From Pratylenchus scribneri (lineage: Eukaryota > Nematoda > Chromadorea > Rhabditida > Pratylenchidae), in NCBI GenBank assembly GCA_030063045.1, contig JAQSEB010000203.1:186001-250000 (forward strand): a DNA stretch of 64,000 bases, written 5' to 3'. Each line of letters opens with the position of its first letter. The stretch's first letter is position 1. Below, piece after piece: positions 43,201 through 55,225 of this stretch. The position numbers were made by a program, and so were the translations under genes. The notes under the pieces were generated by a model. The model saw nothing but the letters and a program-made list of their open reading frames with translations. It ran no database searches and had not been told where the DNA came from.

Positions 43201-45102
43201 TACATAATTAACAAATTCAATTTTACAAATTTAAATAAAATGAAAATCTGTTCATTTTTATTGATTTAATTTGAAAATTAATAACGAATTATAAATAAAT
43301 AACTTTCATTTTTGATAGTTTCTTGCGGAACAATTCAAAGTGTGTGATTACAGTCTTTTTGTAGGCATTCATTTCAATGATGCTAATGAGGAAAATGAGG
43401 CTACTAAAATGTAAGAAATACTTTTTATAAAATGAAAAATTGGAATTTTTTAATTGGAACAAAATCTAAAGAATTTTGCTGACAAATTCTATTATTCAAT
43501 AAAATAATAGCTTTTATTATTTTTTTATCTGATTTTTTTTCAATTTTTAATAGATTAATTTATTTTAAAATTCCGATTCCGGAAATTCCTTTGTTTTTCC
43601 GTTCCGAATTCAATTAAAATCAAAATTCTGATTCCGAGGAAAAATTCCGATTTTTTGAGTTCCGCCACTCCCTTTTTGTAAATTAATAACATTTTAAATT
43701 TTCCCCATAAAAAAAGAATGAAAGAAGTAAATAATTCTGGCAAAATCATTCGCCTGTCAAATGGAGGAATTGGCGGAATTTATTGCATAGGATGCAAGCC
43801 GCCAGCAGCGGTCGACATTAACCATTCTATTAAAGTTAATAATGAAAATCAAAGCAATGGGAAGAAGAAATATAGCATTTCCATTTTCATTGGCATTATT
43901 GATCTTTTGCATGAATTTAATAATGTTTATCGCCGTTTTAAAATGATCAACAATATCTATGTAAAGAGAATTTTTATTGAGGTATTAATTTAAATTTTCT
44001 TGATAATTTATTTTTAACTAGTTCCAAGAATTTTTTATAAAATAAAAATAAAAACTAAATTTAAAATATTTTCGACTTACTAATTTATTTTTAGTTAATA
44101 GAATATTAGCATGATTTAGAATTCCAGGATTTTTAGGACTATCGAAATATTGAATTATAACCAAATTAGCAGGAAGCGAAATATATTTTAATTGCGCATA
44201 TACTATGCATTGGGGAGTCTGAAAATAAAATTTTTCACTTAATTATTTATTTTTAAACCGGTTTCAAGATGCATATTTGGCATTTTTTTTATATTTTCCC
44301 AAAATTTTTAGATCAATTTTTTATAGAAAATTTACTGTAAAAATTTATTATTTGAAAATTTCTGAAAAAAAATTTGTAAAAATTGTTAAAAATTGTTAAA
44401 TTTTAAATATTTATAGAAAAATGTAATAATTTCAAAATGGCATTCAATTTTTTTAGGGTAAACGATCAACTATTCAACCAATAAAATATGCTGCCCGCTT
44501 TAAATGTTTTATCAATAAACAAATATTTCATGTGGAAAATGGTAAAAAATAAAATTAAAATTTTATCCATTTTTATGCCCACTTTTTATTTATTTTATCT
44601 CTAAAAGTCGTTTTACTTCTAATCTAAAACCGGTTTCTGGTTTAATAAATATCAAAAATTATTTTTGGGGTAAAAATAAAAATGTGGTTAAAATTGCTTC
44701 TAAAAATTAAATTAAAATATTTATATTTTTTAATTTATAGAGGAAAAGAAAAAGGCACATTCGGCCGAATATTGTAAAGATTTCAATGCCATAGATTGGA
44801 GTCTAGATAAAAAATGGACTAGAAGTGATGAGGAACGAACTTTTGGCGGATACATTGATCGAAGCGGAAACATCCAAAAATTGTGTTTCCAAATCAAATT
44901 AAATACAAAAAACCTTGAGAAAGTATTGAATGATTTTTTGAGAAATTTTATATGTCAATCTATAATGGATATTCATCATTTCGGGAAGATTGGAATTTTT
45001 ATTTTGTTTAAAACTATTTTTTGGGATTTTTTATAGAATTCGAAATTTTATTTAATGAAAAATTTACTAAATGCTTTGGGAATTGAATTGTTTTTTTTTT
45101 AA
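40254..45102 (+). CDS. Phosphatidylinositol-phosphate kinase with signal peptide
   Basis: Nine exons (40254-40341, 40412-40713, 41167-41391, 42407-42691, 43319-43410, 43717-43981, 44457-44541, 44741-44922, 45037-45102) agree in phase and give 529 residues. PIPK landmarks in order: FIEYAPRIFMNLRENFGI, GKSKSTFLKSWDEKFFLKSL (nucleotide loop and ATP-binding Lys), a KYCGIYSI strand, RFDLKGYQAKNR (the YDLKG-type motif), CDYSLFVGIHF (DYSLLLGIH motif), FIGIIDLLHEFN (metal-binding IID) and IKYAARFKCF near the activation segment. All recognised catalytic residues are present. The odd feature is the N-terminus: MFILTNLLFFTYFLSCIFTS with cleavage near DG is a classic signal peptide, yet PIPKs are cytosolic. 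The last two exons form an extension with no recognised domain; the final splice (donor gtattg at 44923) is less certain, the alternative ending at 45036. Introns are long and hold AATCAGAAT-type low-complexity and a CGGTAC-rich remnant. Confidence 0.82.
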
Positions 45103-45680
45103 ATTTTTGCATAAACTTTTGATGGTCTTTTTTAAATAATGCATTTTAAAATTTTCTGTCACAATTCAAAAAATTTATCATATTTTTAATTCTAATCATT
45201 ACAAAATAGAAAATTTTTTCTAAAAAAGATATCATTTTAAAATTGAATGTTCCTTAAGCAACAATTCTAGGTAATTATTATGTCTATTTTGTATCTCTTT
45301 TTTAAGAATTGTAAAAGTGAAGGATCCAATCCAACACATGTACAAATTATTCACAATAATAAAAAATTCATATTTATTCATAATTATTAAATAATTGAAT
45401 TATTTTTATTTTATTTCTCAATTTGTAATACCTCCACACTGCTATTAAGCCAAAGGCGGGTAAAATGTTTGGCACCAGGCGGGTCTCTAATTATTGGTAC
45501 GAAAATTGAATTCTTTGTAATTTGAATGGAATTTTTATTGAAGAAATTTGTTTGGGATGCCGAAAATATTTTCAATTTAAAGTCCCCTTATGAACGATAT
45601 ATGACATCATTCCAATAGCATCAGCAAACTTTCTTCAGACCATAAAATTACATAATTCGAATCTTTTACCATCATTTACG
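45103..45680. other. Intergenic, no gene seen
   Basis: A+T-rich spacer with a less A+T-rich patch (ggcgggtaaaatgtttggca, 45455-45500) that could not be assigned. Confidence 0.35.
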
Positions 45681-46795
45681 GCTCTACCCCGAAACATCCA
45701 AAAGACGAAACATCCAAAGGACGAAACATCCAAAAAGGGAAAATGGGACGAAACATCCAAAGGACGAAACATCCAAAAGACGAAACATCCAAACGTCCAA
45801 AATGTCCCGAAACATCCAAAAATTTTATTTTTTTTTATTTAATAATAAAATGTTTAAAAATATATTTCAGGGGTAATTTGGGGTGCTGAGCACGATTTTG
45901 ATGTCCATTTTGCTGTATCTTTTAATCCAAAATTTTTTTTTGGAAAAATCTCACTAAATTCCTTGGTCCCCCCTATGCTTTTCATCCGAAATTTCAAAAT
46001 GACTTACAAATGACATGTTCTATATAGCATTGGATAGAGCTCGTCAAGCTGACAGGTAATACGAAAAGATTTTTCGAATTGGTCCACAAATAAAGAACTT
46101 ATAGCCACCAGAAATTCCGAAATATGCAAATTTCCAGCGCAGCTAACTCAGCAATTTCCCAGCCAAATTCAATGTTGTATAGCTCGTTTGAAAGAGGAGA
46201 AAAAGGGCTACAAAATATCCTATAAGCATTTTATACCGTTGATCTCAGCCGAAAATTTGACTTGGCATATTTCAGTTTCTCCACTATGGCATCCTGATTC
46301 AAATAGTTGCCATCTCTGCTTGTTCGTTGCAACAATTGATAGATCTCGACGAACTGATTACGAAAATATTTTAAATTTCTTGAATTGATCAAGAAATAAA
46401 AAAGTTATGAGATTTGAAAAATTAAAAAAATTGAATATTCAATAATTATCATTTTTGCTAATTAATTTTTTAAAATTAATTTCTAGAAGCTTAATTTGGC
46501 CAAATTCGGATGGAGCTTGTCGAGACGAATCGATTGACCTATCATTTGAATATGTTCAAATCGATTTTTATTGTCAAATAAAATTTTGGATGTTTCGGGA
46601 CATTTTGGGCGTTTGGATGTTTCGTCCATTGGATGTTTCGGAAATTTTTCTCCTTTGGATGTTTCGTCCAATTTTCCACTTTTGGATGTTTCGTCTTTTG
46701 GATGTTTCGTCCAATTTTCCACTTTTGGATGTTTCGTCCTTTGGATGTTTCGTCTTTTGGATGTTTCGTCCATTGGATGTTTCGGGGTGTAGCGT
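45681..46795. mobile_element. 1.1-kb foldback element with terminal repeat arrays
   Basis: Flanked by an exact 8-bp duplication catttacg (45673-45680 and 46796-46803). The left arm (45690-45825) is an array of about seven gaaacatccaaaagac units; the right arm (46587-46788) is an array of about ten units in the opposite orientation (ggatgtttcgtccttt). The centre carries cttggtcccccctatg, shared with other elements, and agctcgtcaag-type repeats. Open frames through the arrays are artefacts. The 8-bp duplication points to hAT-like transposition. Confidence 0.8.
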
Positions 46796-46803
46796 CATTT
46801 ACG

Positions 46804-47395
46804 ATATAAGACCACAGAGATCTCTTCCCAATGCAATTCGATTATTCAAAAATCATATGCTTCCCCTCTTCCTCTCATGAAGCCGGTCTTCCTATTCCTA
46901 GAAAAAATTAGACTCTTCTTCTTGATTTCCTTCATATTCTTGCGCTCAACATAAAATTTCTTTTTTGAAGAATTAATTTAAAAACTGTAATAATAAATTT
47001 TAATTTGATAAAAAATTACCATAAATTTTAGTGAAATGATTGGTAAGAGAAAGCAAATTAAGCGACAGAAATAGATAGAGATATTGTCAAATTATTCCAG
47101 TAATTCTGCCTTCCCCGAAAAAGGATAAATTTTTAAGTAAGATTTCATTAATAAAAATTTATAATAAAATAATTTTATCCATTAATGTGTTGTTTTAATT
47201 TCTCTATATATATTAATTGGGAAATATTTGAAATTTGGATGAGGATTAAAGCATGAATGGTGAGCGAATATTGCTCGGAAAATGGAGGGTTGGAGTTTGA
47301 ATTTGACTAATGACCCAAGTTTATTAAGAATACCTTTATTTTCATTACCGTTGAAGATTTTTTCTCATTCTTTTTCCTTTATCTGAATTCAAATG
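46804..47395. other. Intergenic, no gene seen
   Basis: A+T-rich spacer without convincing coding or structured sequence. Confidence 0.35.
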
Positions 47396-47905
47396 GATGC
47401 TTGTAGTATATTCGAGGAAAGCATGAACAGAATTAGTCGTGGAGGCCAATTCCGTTGTTATCTTTTATTTGTTATTATGCTTCCAATTTTCTATATATTT
47501 GATAAACTCAATTTATTAAAATCTGAATTTTTATTTATTGATTAAAATTCCAAATTTAAATTATTTTATTAATTTCTGACAACAATTTGTCTATAGAAAA
47601 GTGTAATCATGAGTTTTTCATTTGAATTTGTTTCCTCTTCAATTTTTGCCCAATTAGTCCATTAAGATTTGGTTATGAAAAAGTGCAACCAAGGGTACCA
47701 TCTATCGCAACCTCTTCATGCCCACTTAATCCAGTGATATTTAGTGCAAAATATGCACTTGTATATTTCATTTATGCTCATTTTATTCTTGAGATTGGCC
47801 AGAATGGAAATTGGCAAAGGCGAGGCAATTTTCTTGTCGCCGATCTCATAAAATTAACAAATAAATATTTTCAATGGAAAGTAATTTATTTTAAATTAAA
47901 TTCAT
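47396..47905 (+). CDS. Possible membrane-protein exons, weak
   Basis: A start at 47396 (MDACSIFEESMNRISRGGQF then CYLLFVIMLPIFYIFDKL) resembles the first exon of SLC22-type transporters, with a hydrophobic segment after a charged start. A second open stretch at about 47660-47880, after acceptor caattag, reads FGYEKVQPRVPSIATSSCPL then IGQNGNWQRRGNFLVADLIK to a donor gtaatt. A third, after 47936, reads TDFKEKDLGCAEPTKSNQ. Phases between them do not fit cleanly, so these may be pieces of a decayed gene. Confidence 0.3.
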
Positions 47906-48793
47906 AAAATTTAAAAAAAATAAAATTGTAATAGTGACGGATTTCAAAGAAAAAGATTTAGGTTGTGCCGAACCAACAAAATCAAACCAAGTTACCAAAA
48001 TAAAAATTGCAATTCCAAAGTTGATGGAATTGAAGTGTGGATGTTTTTTGTTGAGGCGATATTATTGCCTTTGAATTAGTTGACCGGTCCTTCAGGGGAA
48101 ATGGATCATCCGTTAATAAAAAAATTGACTTTGGATTGGAAGAATGCGTCAAATAGGGGATTAGAGAATTGATATAAAATTTGAGCAAAATAAAGGAGGA
48201 ATGGTGAAACGATTTGAAGGAGTCCATCCATCCATTCAATGTACGTTTAATCAATTTTTCCGCACTCCACAAAAATTCTTTCCCCCCTCAAATCTCTCTA
48301 AAATCCACCTATTCACTAAGTGATTTTCCAAATAATTGATTTAAATTCCAACAAAAATTTAATATGACAATTAAAAATTTCTTTTTTGGGTTTTGACTAA
48401 TTGGGCTCTCTTAACTGTGATTTTCATAAAATCCTAATTTTTTTTCAAAACAAAAATATATTCTACTTTCAAAGCGATATCAAAGGAAACTAAAATCGAT
48501 CTTTTTCAACAAAAAACGAGTTATTAACATGCTAATCTACTCAGATTTTCTTAATTTCAAAAGGCCAAAAATTGAATTGAAGGAAAAATTGGATAATTAC
48601 CTATTTGTTGTCCAAAATTGAATATAAATCCATTAATCAATTTGTGACATTTTTTAGCCAATTTTACGCCCTATAAAATACTTACTACATAAATTAATTC
48701 CACAAATTTACTTTCTTCGATTTTGGATTATTTTTGTTCTCAATTATCGTAAAATATAATATTTCTTTAATTAAATTTTATTTTTCAGCTAAT
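47906..48793. other. Upstream region of the first zinc-finger gene
   Basis: No clear gene. The sequence just before the start codon at 48794 ends in a strong acceptor (tttatttttcag, 48777-48788), consistent with spliced-leader addition. Confidence 0.4.
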
Positions 48794-50574
48794 ATGATAA
48801 AAATTCTTTTAATTCTATTAATTTGTGCAAAAATTATTGAAATAATTTGTAGCGGAGAAAATGATACTGCTGGCCCATCTCAAAGGAGCAAAGGCAAAAG
48901 AAAATTGGAAGAATATTTGGAACATAATTCTCCAAATTCAAATGATGAATTCAGCCAAAAATCAGTAAAAAATCCAAAACATCAATTTAATTTAAACGAA
49001 TTACCTGATGATGATGGATTTGATTGGTTCAATGATGAAAATGTTCAACATTCATCGTCGGCCCAACTTCAAAGAATGCGACAAACAACTGCAGAAGATG
49101 GTAACCATATTAATATTAATATTGATATTATAATTGAATTAGGCAAAAAAAAGTAAATTAAAAATTTTAAAAGGCCCTTCGTCTTACATATGTAATCGAT
49201 AAATACTAAATAACGCACTCGCCCTTTTTTCTCTCTACCTTGCATTTTCTCATAACATTTTGGTTATTCTTGTTTATTAAAATAAAAATGTTTAATTATT
49301 ATTAATTTATTCATTTTATGATAAATTATATTTTTAAGCAAAATACATACATTTTTTCAAACATAGAGAAATGTTGTCAATTATTTTTATACATTGATGA
49401 TAATGCCAGAAATCAAGTATTAACCCCCAAAAATATATGAAGAATAAAAATAAATTTTAAGTGCACTTATTACAATTAAAGTTTTTTAAAAAATCTAATC
49501 GTTTTAAAAGCTAGAATTTAAATAATATATTGTTTCAAATTAATTTTAATTTGGAATAATTTGCAAAAATTAAATTTGAAATTTTTTTTCACTTATTTTA
49601 GACAAGAAGAAATTTCAATGCCGTAATCGCGAATGTAAGAAAATATTTACCGCAATAAGCGCTCGTTTGAGGCATGAGAAAATACATCGACGTGAGGATT
49701 TTGAATAAATTTAATTTTTTTCAGAAAAAAGAAATTAATAATTAATAGTTTGAATAATTAAAGAAATTTTGGTACTACTTAATTAACGGGGCAGGCAATT
49801 GAAAATTTATTATTCTGCTTCCCGGTATCTTAAAGAGTGCTATACAATAGAAAACCAGCCTTAATTAAAGGCATTTGACCCTTCCTAATTATAAATTCAA
49901 CCTAATTTAAACCTATCTCACCCTACCTTACCCCTAAAATCCATCCGGACCTACCTTAAACCTTACCCAACCCTACTCTTCTAAATTTCATTGAAGAAAT
50001 AAGCAAACCTTAATTAGATAGGGTAAGGTTAGGTTTGGGTAGGTTCGGTTGGGTTTTAGTGGTATGATAGGGTTAGATTATGGATAAGAGTAGGTTCGAA
50101 TTTTAGAATTTAGAGTTCCTCTCGTAATATTTTTCTGTCCTCAATGTATCGGAGGAGAGGGAATAATAAATTTTCAACTGCCTCCCCCGTTAAATTTTTG
50201 CCTCCCCGATTAATTAAGTAGTATCGAAATTTATTAAATTTAAATGAAAAATTTTCCATATGCTTTAGCTGATTTTGTGCCACACAAATGTAGTTGGCCC
50301 GAATGCAATAAAATATTTAACTATAAATCGAATCTTCGGGAACATGAGAAGGCGCATCAAAGTGAGTAAACAAAAATTTGATTATTTTTTTAGACAAAAT
50401 AAATTAATTCTCGTTACAATTTCCACTAAAATTTTAGATGGGCCATTAGTCTGCGAAAAGTGTGGAAAAAGTTTCAAGAGGAAAAAATATTTGGATGGAC
50501 ATTTGAAGAATAAAATATGCGATAAAGAAGAAATAAATGATATGCCGAAATATGACAAAGCGCCATTGAATTGA
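48794..50574 (+). CDS. Signal-peptide protein with three C2H2 zinc fingers
   Basis: Exons 48794-49100, 49602-49691, 50269-50361 and 50438-50574, all joined in phase 1, give 208 residues. The N-terminus (MIKILLILLICAKIIEIICS) is a signal peptide, followed by a basic RSKGKRKLEEYLEH stretch that could be a nuclear signal and an acidic/Asn-rich linker (LNELPDDDGFDWFNDEN). Each later exon encodes exactly one finger: FQCRNRECKKIF...HEKIH (C-x4-C), HKCSWPECNKIF...HEKAH (C-x4-C), and VCEKCGKSFKRKKYLDGHLK ending in Cys (C2HC). The start codon is 6 nt after an acceptor. Homologous finger exons occur in inverted orientation at 51652-52147. A foldback element sits in intron 2. A secreted protein that acts in host nuclei is an inference. 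Confidence 0.75.
49767..50226. mobile_element. MITE in intron of the zinc-finger gene
   Basis: Inverted ends: tggtactacttaattaacgg at about 49770 faces cgattaattaagtagtatcg at about 50224; next to them both ends carry a caattgaaaatttattatt / caactgaaaatttattatt type segment. The interior has ccctaccttacccc-like pyrimidine runs and its complement. Related to the element at 22040. Confidence 0.7.
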
Positions 50575-51651
50575 GGGAAAGATATGAGGATTTGGCCTTC
50601 TTTATTATAAAATTTTCATTTTACTAAAGAATGTTCGGATTTATTGAAGAGTAAATTTTATTTTGGTTCATTCATTCATACATCGATAAAAAGCACATTT
50701 TAACGATAATTTTCAAGAAAGTGAAAACACTTTTAATGAACATATTCCGGAAGATTCCACTTTTTTCTTTCGATATGCGTTTTTAAATTACCGTAAATAT
50801 TCTAATAGAAGCCCATTGGCTTATAAATTTCAGAGGCTCACTAGGGTGGGCTTATATTAGAGATTGGGCTTCTACTAGAGACTGGTCTTAAAAATTTCAG
50901 AGAGGAAAAAGTGATGAAAATAAATATTTTTTCAATAAAATTTGCAAAAAATCATAACATTTTTTTCAATCCAAAACAAAAACATGTTTTTATAAATTTT
51001 TAAAATTTTATATATCAGAAAATGATTTTTTTGTTCAAAATATTTTTTAATATATTTTTTTTGAATTTCAACATTTTTTACTATTCGAAACATGTTTCTT
51101 TGACTAAATGAACATGTTTTTGGAATTCACAACATGTTTTTTCGACTAAAAACATTTTTTATTATTCAAAATATGTTCATAAATTCATAAAATATTTTAT
51201 AGGTTATTCTATGTATTATTTTTATCGGTTATTCTATGTATTATTTTTAAAATTTCGATTCCACGTTCCACCCCTACTCGGATGGATTTTATATACGGAT
51301 GAACAACCGTGAATGTAAAAAGAAAAAAATTTAAAGAATTTCTATCAATTGTTTAAAAATTACTATTGTTTGCAATTGAATTGGGAAAAAGGCTATAATC
51401 AAATGGAAAATCTTTGACCATCAAAATATAAAAAAGTCACAAGAATTTTCAGAAAATTTATTTATGCAAAATGAAATAAAATAAATTGGTGGAATAAATG
51501 AATCAAAATACAATAAAATATATTCCTTTGTAAATCCTTATATTCTTTGGTACATTGTAAAGTTTTTAAAATTATTCAACCAAACATTTCTTTGTCTCAT
51601 TTAATTCAAATCATTCATAGTCATAGTCAATTTGTCAATTTCCAGCATATC
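50575..51651. other. Spacer between convergent zinc-finger genes
   Basis: No gene. Degenerate aacatgttttt repeats at 50960-51180. The segment at 51280-51400 (gatgaacaaccgtgaatgta) is homologous to 55870-55970 (tatgatcaaccgtgaatgta), another sign of duplication in this locus. Confidence 0.5.
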
Positions 51652-52147
51652 TCAATTCTTCAAGCATTGTGTATTTTTCTGATGAACTTTCAAATATTTT
51701 TGCACCCTGAAATCTTTTCCACATTTTTCGCAGATAGCTGACTTATCTAAATTTTTAGTGGAAATGGTAAAGAGAATTAATTTCTTTTGTAAAAAAACAA
51801 TTAAAATTATAATTATACAAATGTTTACTCACTTTGATGTTTTTCCTCATGCACATCAAAATTCGCTTTAGAGTTAAATTCTTCTGCGCATCCGTCATAT
51901 TTGCATTTAAATGGTTTAAAATCAGCTAAAATAGGGGAAAATTTTCAAAAATTCTTAAATTTTTAAAATTAATATTTCTTTAATTTTTTTCAAATTTAAA
52001 TTATTAATTAATCTTTTGTGAAAAAGCGAATGAAATTTCTTCAATTTTTTTACTCACATCGATGTGTTCGCTCATGCACACCACGAGTCTTTGTTGAGGT
52101 AAATTTTTTATTACATTTGTAAAAACGGCATCTAAATTTCTTCTTGT
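51652..52147 (-). CDS. Second zinc-finger cassette (three fingers)
   Basis: Exons 52147-52058, 51925-51833 and 51746-51652, each encoding one finger and each in phase 1: FRCRFYKCNKKF...HERTH, FKCKYDGCAEEF...HEEKH and ICEKCGKDFRVQKYLKVHQ ending TQCLKN. The three match, exon by exon, the fingers of the convergent gene at 49602-50574. There is no start or signal peptide exon of its own nearby. The cassette could be joined in frame to any phase-1 donor of the gene at 52815-55225, as alternative last exons, or be the remains of a separate gene. Confidence 0.65.
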
Positions 52148-52814
52148 CTGAAACTAGGGTTTGTAAATATTATTCTAAGTTAAAATTGATTTTAAAACAA
52201 AATGTTTCTGACCTTATTAAACCTATATTAATTTTCCTAAAAAACTTTTACAACTTAAAATTGATACTTAAAAAAAATTAATAGGTAGCGGATTTATATT
52301 GATTTTAATATTTAGTTTGCATGTTTAAAATAGCTTAATAACTATGCAAAATATGTTTTTATCAATGTTTTTGTTGATTTTCATGATATTTTTTGTCGTT
52401 ATTCATAATTATTTCGCAAATTTTGGCCATTTTCGTCAATATTTTGAAGATTTTCACTAACTTAATAGTTTTTTTTTCAAAAATGAAAATTTTTTATAAA
52501 AGTGAAAAATTGATTTAGGAATTTTTTGAAAGTTTTATCAATGTATGTTAAAAATTATTTTTTTAGATGAATTTTAAAATTTTTATATAAAAAACATCAA
52601 AAACGCTGAAAATTTATGATAGAAAATAATGAAAAAAAAACAATTTTTCTAATTTTTTATTAAATTTATCGCCTTTTAAAAAATTTTCAGGAATATTTCA
52701 CCTTGACATTTTCGTAAATATTTTGCGATTTTTCCGTAAATATTTCAGCATTTATCATAAATTAAATCCGCTCCCTAGAAATAAGAAAGTTTTTAAAAAT
52801 AAAAGTGTAATTTG
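52148..52814. other. A+T-rich spacer or intron
   Basis: Separates two zinc-finger cassettes on the minus strand. No exon could be recognised. Confidence 0.4.
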
Positions 52815-55225
52815 TCAATATTTCTCAATTTTCGAAAAAAATAAGAATGAATTATTGAAATTCCAAAAATTTAAAAATTTATGGCCTTCTTTTTTGACTA
52901 ATCGTTCCGAGGCGGTTCCGATGCATCGAGTTTTCAAATGTTCAGTCAAATCTCTTTTTCGTTTGAAACCAGTTCCACAATTTGAGCAGATATGTGACTT
53001 TTTTGCTAAAATTTTGTTGAGAGAAATTTTAAAATTAATAATGCCCGAAAATAAATAGTTTGTCAAATTTTTACTCACATTGATGTACTAACTCGTGATC
53101 CTTCAAACGGCATTTAAATTCAAATTTTTTTCCACAAATATTACATTCAAATTTCTTTTCGTTGGCTAAAATTGAGAAAATGATCAGAATTTTTTACTAA
53201 TTTTTCAGCAAATATTCTAGCTATTTCCAATTATAAATGAGCATAATCTCACCTGTCGTTTGCCTAATATCTAAAATTTTAATATTTAATTCATTTTAAA
53301 AATGTATTACAAAAAAATTTTTAAACATTTTTCCTCAATATCCTTGAAATTTTTTTGATTGTTTGTTAATTATCATTTCCACATTTTTTGTTCGATTCTA
53401 GAAGGTTAGTGTTACTAGTGGTGGAAAATGGATATGACGAGAATGGTAGGAAAAAAGCAGAGTAAATAAAAAAAGAAATGAGTGTGAATGCTGGTAATCA
53501 AATGTGAATAGCAAGGAATATTGAAAAATCTCTGAATAATTACAAGGAATAGCCGAAAAAGTCAGCCAAGGGAATAAGTGGAGAAATAATTTTTTTTTCA
53601 TTCAAAAACAATTTTTTTAAATCAAAAGTAATTTTCGTTTTCTAATAAATTGGAAACCGATTTTAGACATTAAAAATCTTATATTATTTTGTAGATCTTA
53701 GCAAGACGCATCGATTGGTATATAATTTGCAAATAAAGGGTATTAAGTTTTTCGGTTTTAAACTCTTTTAATTTTATGCCAAAACTTCATATTTTATATA
53801 CCATTCGATGCACTTCGATGAGATCTACAAATTGATTTAGGTAAAGTCGAAAACCGGTTTCTGACTTATTAGAAATCATAAATTACTTTTATTCAAAAAA
53901 TAGTATCCGAATAAGTGAAAATAGCCTCTACCGAGCACTTTTGATTTAATTAGCCATTTTTGAAATAGCATTCTTGTTGTATAAAAAATAGATATTTGGA
54001 TGTTACACACATAAGGACGGAAGGACCAGATTAGATTCTCATTTAATATATCTTTTCTGTGGCCATTAAAAATTTCATTTATATCCATTACCTTCCTCTG
54101 CATTTGTTGGTCCTTGCATTGGGGAATTTTGTTCCATCATTATTTGTTGTTGTTGTTGCGTGGGCGATGAATATGGAATTGGAATATTTTCATCATTGGC
54201 TGAATCTAAAGTATTTTCCGACCAATTTTCAAATGCTTCGGCTAATAAATCATCCATTGTCGGATCTTGGTCTATTATTTGTTGTTGTGGCGGTGATAAA
54301 TATGGGCCATTTTCATCGTTGGTAATTGAGTTTTGTTCCACTTCCTTTATTTTGCTCAAATTGGGTATTTTATGGTCTGCTTTCCGTCGATTGTCCCTCA
54401 ACCACGGTAGATGATCGTTATCATAAAAAGATCGCTTTACGCCAATAATAGGTGCTGATTTTTAAATTAAATTATAAATAAAATTATTTTTGTAAACCTT
54501 TTCCCTTGTTTAATTGGGATTCTTGCTCAAAATTTGACCCTGTCTCTTGGTTTGGTAAATTTTCTGAAGTTAATGGCAAATGACTCTGTTGAATATTCTG
54601 AAAAATTTTAAGCGGTGAAATTCATAAAATGTTTTTTAGGGGGGAATTTAAAAGATTTATTTGACCAAAATTCACTACCAACAATCAAATTTTTTACTCA
54701 ATGGGCGGTTATATTCCATGGAAACTGAAATCCGTATGAATAGGGAAATTTTTGGACCTTACTCGAAATCAATTGACCGTTAGAAAATTTCTTCCAAAAA
54801 ATCGAAAAAATTTATATCAGCTAAATAATATTTCTCTAATATTCCTTATTCCATAGATCATTTCTGGAATTGATTTAAAATATTTATCATTTTCAAACCT
54901 CATTCAAGTTGGATGAATGAATGAGATCTTCTTGGCTGAATTGTTGGTCAACTGTCACTGCTGGAATATTCCCTTGATTCCCAATTTGCTCATCATCAGA
55001 TGCCATTATTTGACTTATTTCTTCCAAATTAATATCATCGTTCAAAATATCATCAAAATAATTTTCATTATACACAATTGCATGTGTTCCAGTGGCCTCT
55101 TTTACGTCCAGTGGTTGTTCATTTGATGTTGATGAATAAACATTTTCCGTTGGTAATTTTGTACAAATACAAATTGTAGAAATATTTAATAAGAAAATAG
55201 CAAATAAAAATGTTAGAATTTTCAT
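52815..55225 (-). CDS. Signal-peptide protein with Gln-rich region and zinc fingers
   Basis: Exons 55225-54899, 54597-54498, 54454-54092, 53270-53253 (18 nt), 53165-53079 and 53005-52815 agree in phase (phase 1 from the second junction on) and give 361 residues. Order: signal peptide (MKILTFLFAIFLLNISTICI), acidic linker (NYFDDILNDDINLEEISQ), a basic patch (RDNRRKADHK), Gln/Pro-rich acidic stretches (LSPPQQQIIDQDPTMDDLL, SPTQQQQQIMMEQ) resembling activation domains, then fingers FECNICGKKFEFKCRLKDHE..H and HICSNCGTGFKRKRDLTEHL ending in Cys, and a Phe/Asn-rich tail. It is convergent with, and homologous to, the gene at 48794. A host-directed transcriptional role is inference. Confidence 0.7.
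53694..53833. mobile_element. Short foldback MITE in zinc-finger gene intron
   Basis: tagatcttagcaagacgcat at the left is complementary to atgcacttcgatgagatcta at the right, with gattggtat / ataccattc just inside. Same family as 19318-19512. Confidence 0.55.

Noticed and set aside
46455..46880. Frames with WMFR / DVS repeats
   Set aside because: They read through the terminal arrays of the foldback element.
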